From Flammula alnicola (taxonomy: Eukaryota > Basidiomycota > Agaricomycetes > Agaricales > Strophariaceae): DNA of 20,252 bases. Location: the NCBI GenBank assembly GCA_015499995.1, contig JADNRV010000638.1:1-20252 (forward strand), given 5' to 3'. The notes under the pieces were generated by a model, which saw nothing but the letters and a program-made list of their open reading frames with translations, was not told the origin of the DNA and searched no databases. Of this stretch, positions 18,372 to 20,252 are shown in pieces. The position numbers and the translations under genes were made by a program. Numbering within the stretch: the first letter of the stretch is position 1; each line of letters opens with the position of its first letter.

Positions 18372-19999
18372 ATGATCTTGCGACGGCTGGCTTCCACAGC
18401 CGTGGCTGCTACTTCGACCACGAAGTTTGCTCTTTCACCCACCATCCGCCAGCTACTAGAATGTCCTCCGGCGTCTGAGCCTACGGCAACCGTGTCTGGC
18501 TGGATCAAATCCATACGCAAGCAAAAGAACGTCTCGTTTGCTGTCATCACAGATGGAAGCTCCGCAAAGGGTCTGCAGGCCGTATTACTGAAAGGAAAGG
18601 ACGACGAGCTGCTGAGAAAGTTCATTATAATTCTTATTTCTGTTCGGAAGGAATACTGAAACGGAAATTGTCGATGTAGATTGACCAATGGCGCCGCAGT
18701 GCGCCTCACCGGTCGTCTCGTGTCTTCGCCCGGTGCAGGGCAGTCTCACGAGCTGCTCGTAGACCAATCCGGAGAAGTCGTGGTACTGGGAGAGTGTGAT
18801 CCCGAGGTGTGTTTGTTTTTACGCCCATTTCTCACAGGCAAACGCGTACTCATTATGTCTTTCAACAGGAATACCCTATCCAAAAAAAGGACCTCACATC
18901 AGAATATCTACGCGACCATGTCCACCTACGGGCGCGTACTTCCCATATTGCAGCGATACTAAGGCTGCGCGACATTCTAGGGCGTAGAATAGACTCTTGG
19001 TTCGGGGTAAGACCAATTCATCAACCTTGGTAGTACTATCTAATTCGCGTTGTCCCAGAATCACGGATTTTGCTATGCAAATACACCTATCATAACAGGC
19101 AACGATGCGGAAGGAGCAGGGGAAGCTTTTCGTCTTGCTCTGGTAGAAGGCCAACATCCAGCTGCTACAACGAAAACAGAATCACCAGTACCCTCCGAGT
19201 TCTTCTCTCGGCCTGCTTTCCTGACGGTATCGCACCAGCTGCATCTCGAAGCACTGTCGACGGCGCTATCGCGAGTTTATACCCTTTCTCCTTGCTTCCG
19301 GGCAGAGCGTTCTCTAACAGGAAGACATCTTGCGGAGTTTTGGATGCTGGAAGCCGAATGGGCATTCCCCGAAAACGGTGTACGTGGTGTGTGCGACTTT
19401 ACAGAGGCTCTGCTCAAGGAAACAGTGGGTGGGGTCCTTGAAAGTGAAGATGTAGAGGTGCTTTGGAAGGATGGCGAACCGAAGAGGCGGCAGACACTGC
19501 GGGATGCTTTAAGCAATCAAAGTCCTTGGGCACGGATGACTTACACGGAGGCGATCCACGAGCTGGAAAAGGTGCCTTCGTCGGCGTGCTTTGAGTATAC
19601 GCCCAAGTGGGGGCATGCTCTGCAAAGCGAGCACGAGAAATGGCTCGCGGAAAATTTGGTCGGCGGGCCGGTTTTTGTCACAGATTATCCCGCGACTTTG
19701 AAGCCATTCTACATGCGCGTCAATAAGGACGAGCGGACAGTCGCCTGCTTCGACCTCCTCGTGCCTTATGTGGGAGAACTCGCCGGAGGGAGTGTGAGAG
19801 AGGAGCGGGCAGACATCCTGAAGGAAAAATGGGAGATATGGAGGGAAGTGAGTGGTACGTGGATCTGAGAAAGTATGGGGGTGCGCCACATGCCGGATTT
19901 GGAATGGGATTCGAACGGCTGGTTAGCTGGGTGTCAGGCGTCGAGAACATAAGGGAGTGTGCACCTATGCCGAGATGGGCTGGGCGGATGTTGTTATGA
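18372..19999 (+). CDS. SLM5: Asparaginyl-tRNA synthetase, probably mitochondrial, with frameshift near the C-terminus
   Basis: Four exons: 18372-18619, 18680-18806, 18869-19006, 19059-19999, for about 484 residues if the frame were intact. The start ([17 protein letters not shown]) is Arg/Ser/Thr/Ala-rich without acidic residues, like a mitochondrial targeting peptide. An OB-fold anticodon-binding domain follows ([20 protein letters not shown]), then the class II core: [16 protein letters not shown] (AsnRS-type rather than AspRS-type), motif 2 [21 protein letters not shown] (about 251-271) and motif 3 [10 protein letters not shown]. It charges tRNA-Asn with asparagine. Motif 3 and the end ([20 protein letters not shown] to TGA 19997-19999) lie in a different frame from the rest. 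The shift falls between about 19820 and 19852, most simply at the five-A run at 19825-19829. As read, translation stops at 19868 after 440 residues and loses motif 3. Intron 1 has an unusual GTTCAT donor. The organelle assignment is inferred. Confidence 0.9.
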
Positions 20000-20190
20000 T
20001 CATGCCATCTTACAATCGTAGGGCTTTATCAATTCTCTTTCCGGTCCCTGCTTGCTGGCGCATTTCATTTCTGACAGGATAAAGGCTATACATATCACCT
20101 GATGGTAAGTTACAGCATTCAATGTGGACGTTGTCATGATACATAAATATCTAACTAACGTTCTCGAAACTCTTTTTATCTCCATCCATC
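20000..20190. promoter_or_regulatory. Upstream region of the last gene
   Basis: This 191-bp stretch follows the AsnRS stop and ends in a pyrimidine-rich tract (CTTTTTATCTCCATCCATC, 20172-20190) directly before an ATG. Such tracts are typical of fungal leaders. No TATA box is evident. Confidence 0.35.
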
Positions 20191-20252
20191 ATGTCTTCCA
20201 ATACTAACGACGATTCTATTGCAGACACAGACACATCTACTGTCATCTACTC
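20191..20252 (+). CDS. 5' end of an unidentified gene (partial)
   Basis: An ATG at 20191 after a C/T-rich leader opens a frame that runs off the window: MSSNTNDDSIADTDTSTVIY. The visible 20 residues are Ser/Thr/Asp-rich, which is usual for a disordered fungal N-terminus and gives no clue to function. The call rests on the leader and position alone. Confidence 0.4.
   Translation, partial: MSSNTNDDSIADTDTSTVIY

Noticed and set aside
20000..20185. Minus-strand open frame (61 codons) after the AsnRS
   Set aside because: No domain or splice continuation; it overlaps the likely leader of the next plus-strand gene.
1..20252. tRNA genes, CRISPR arrays, transposon ends
   Set aside because: I looked for tRNA-like internal promoter boxes with foldable arms, regularly spaced repeats and long terminal inverted repeats and saw none that could be supported by eye.

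Overview
The window looks like nuclear DNA from a mushroom-forming basidiomycete (Agaricomycetes). Genes are densely packed and split by many short introns (mostly about 50-65 nt, GT-AG with a few GC-AG). One kinase belongs to the tyrosine-kinase-like expansion typical of agarics. Several donors read GTTCG or GTTC rather than GTAAG/GTATG. No bacterial operons, RNA genes, transposons or CRISPR arrays were seen. Gene models below were built by hand from reading frames and splice signals; all exon joins given keep phase.

Layout: (1) 1-405 (+), the 3' end of an unidentified Pro/Tyr/Gly-rich protein. (2) 997-3346 (-), an MLKL-like four-helix-bundle N-terminus fused to a TKL-type kinase; it has an Asn in place of the catalytic-loop Asp, a GC-AG intron and a frameshift in an A-run. 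(3) 3589-5036 (+), an ING-family PHD-finger protein. (4) 5162-6938 (-), kinetochore protein Nuf2. (5) 7191-11255 (+), a Sgs1/BLM-type RecQ helicase. (6) 11460-13516 (-), MCM-binding protein. (7) 13624-15066 (+), a CDC50/LEM3 flippase subunit. (8) 15259-16650 (-), RNA 3'-terminal phosphate cyclase. (9) 17093-18039 (+), an APH/choline-kinase-like phosphotransferase. (10) 18372-19999 (+), a probable mitochondrial asparaginyl-tRNA synthetase with a frameshift in an A-run. (11) 20191-end (+), the start of an unidentified gene.

The first nine genes alternate strand strictly (+-+-+-+-+), so every neighbour pair among them is divergent or convergent. Short shared promoters result. The Nuf2/RecQ promoter (252 bp) carries four ACGCGW elements, the MluI-cell-cycle-box type, and MCMBP carries three more at its first intron. 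Together with ING, this makes a neighbourhood rich in cell-cycle, replication and chromatin genes. The functional link is one of shared regulation at most; there is no sign of a metabolic cluster.

The best candidate for unusual biology is the MLKL-like-domain kinase. Its layout parallels animal and plant MLKL (helical bundle plus pseudokinase), which execute lytic cell death. That is an inference from architecture only. Two coding frames (kinase, AsnRS) are each broken by what looks like one missing A in an A-run, so consensus error is a real alternative to gene decay.
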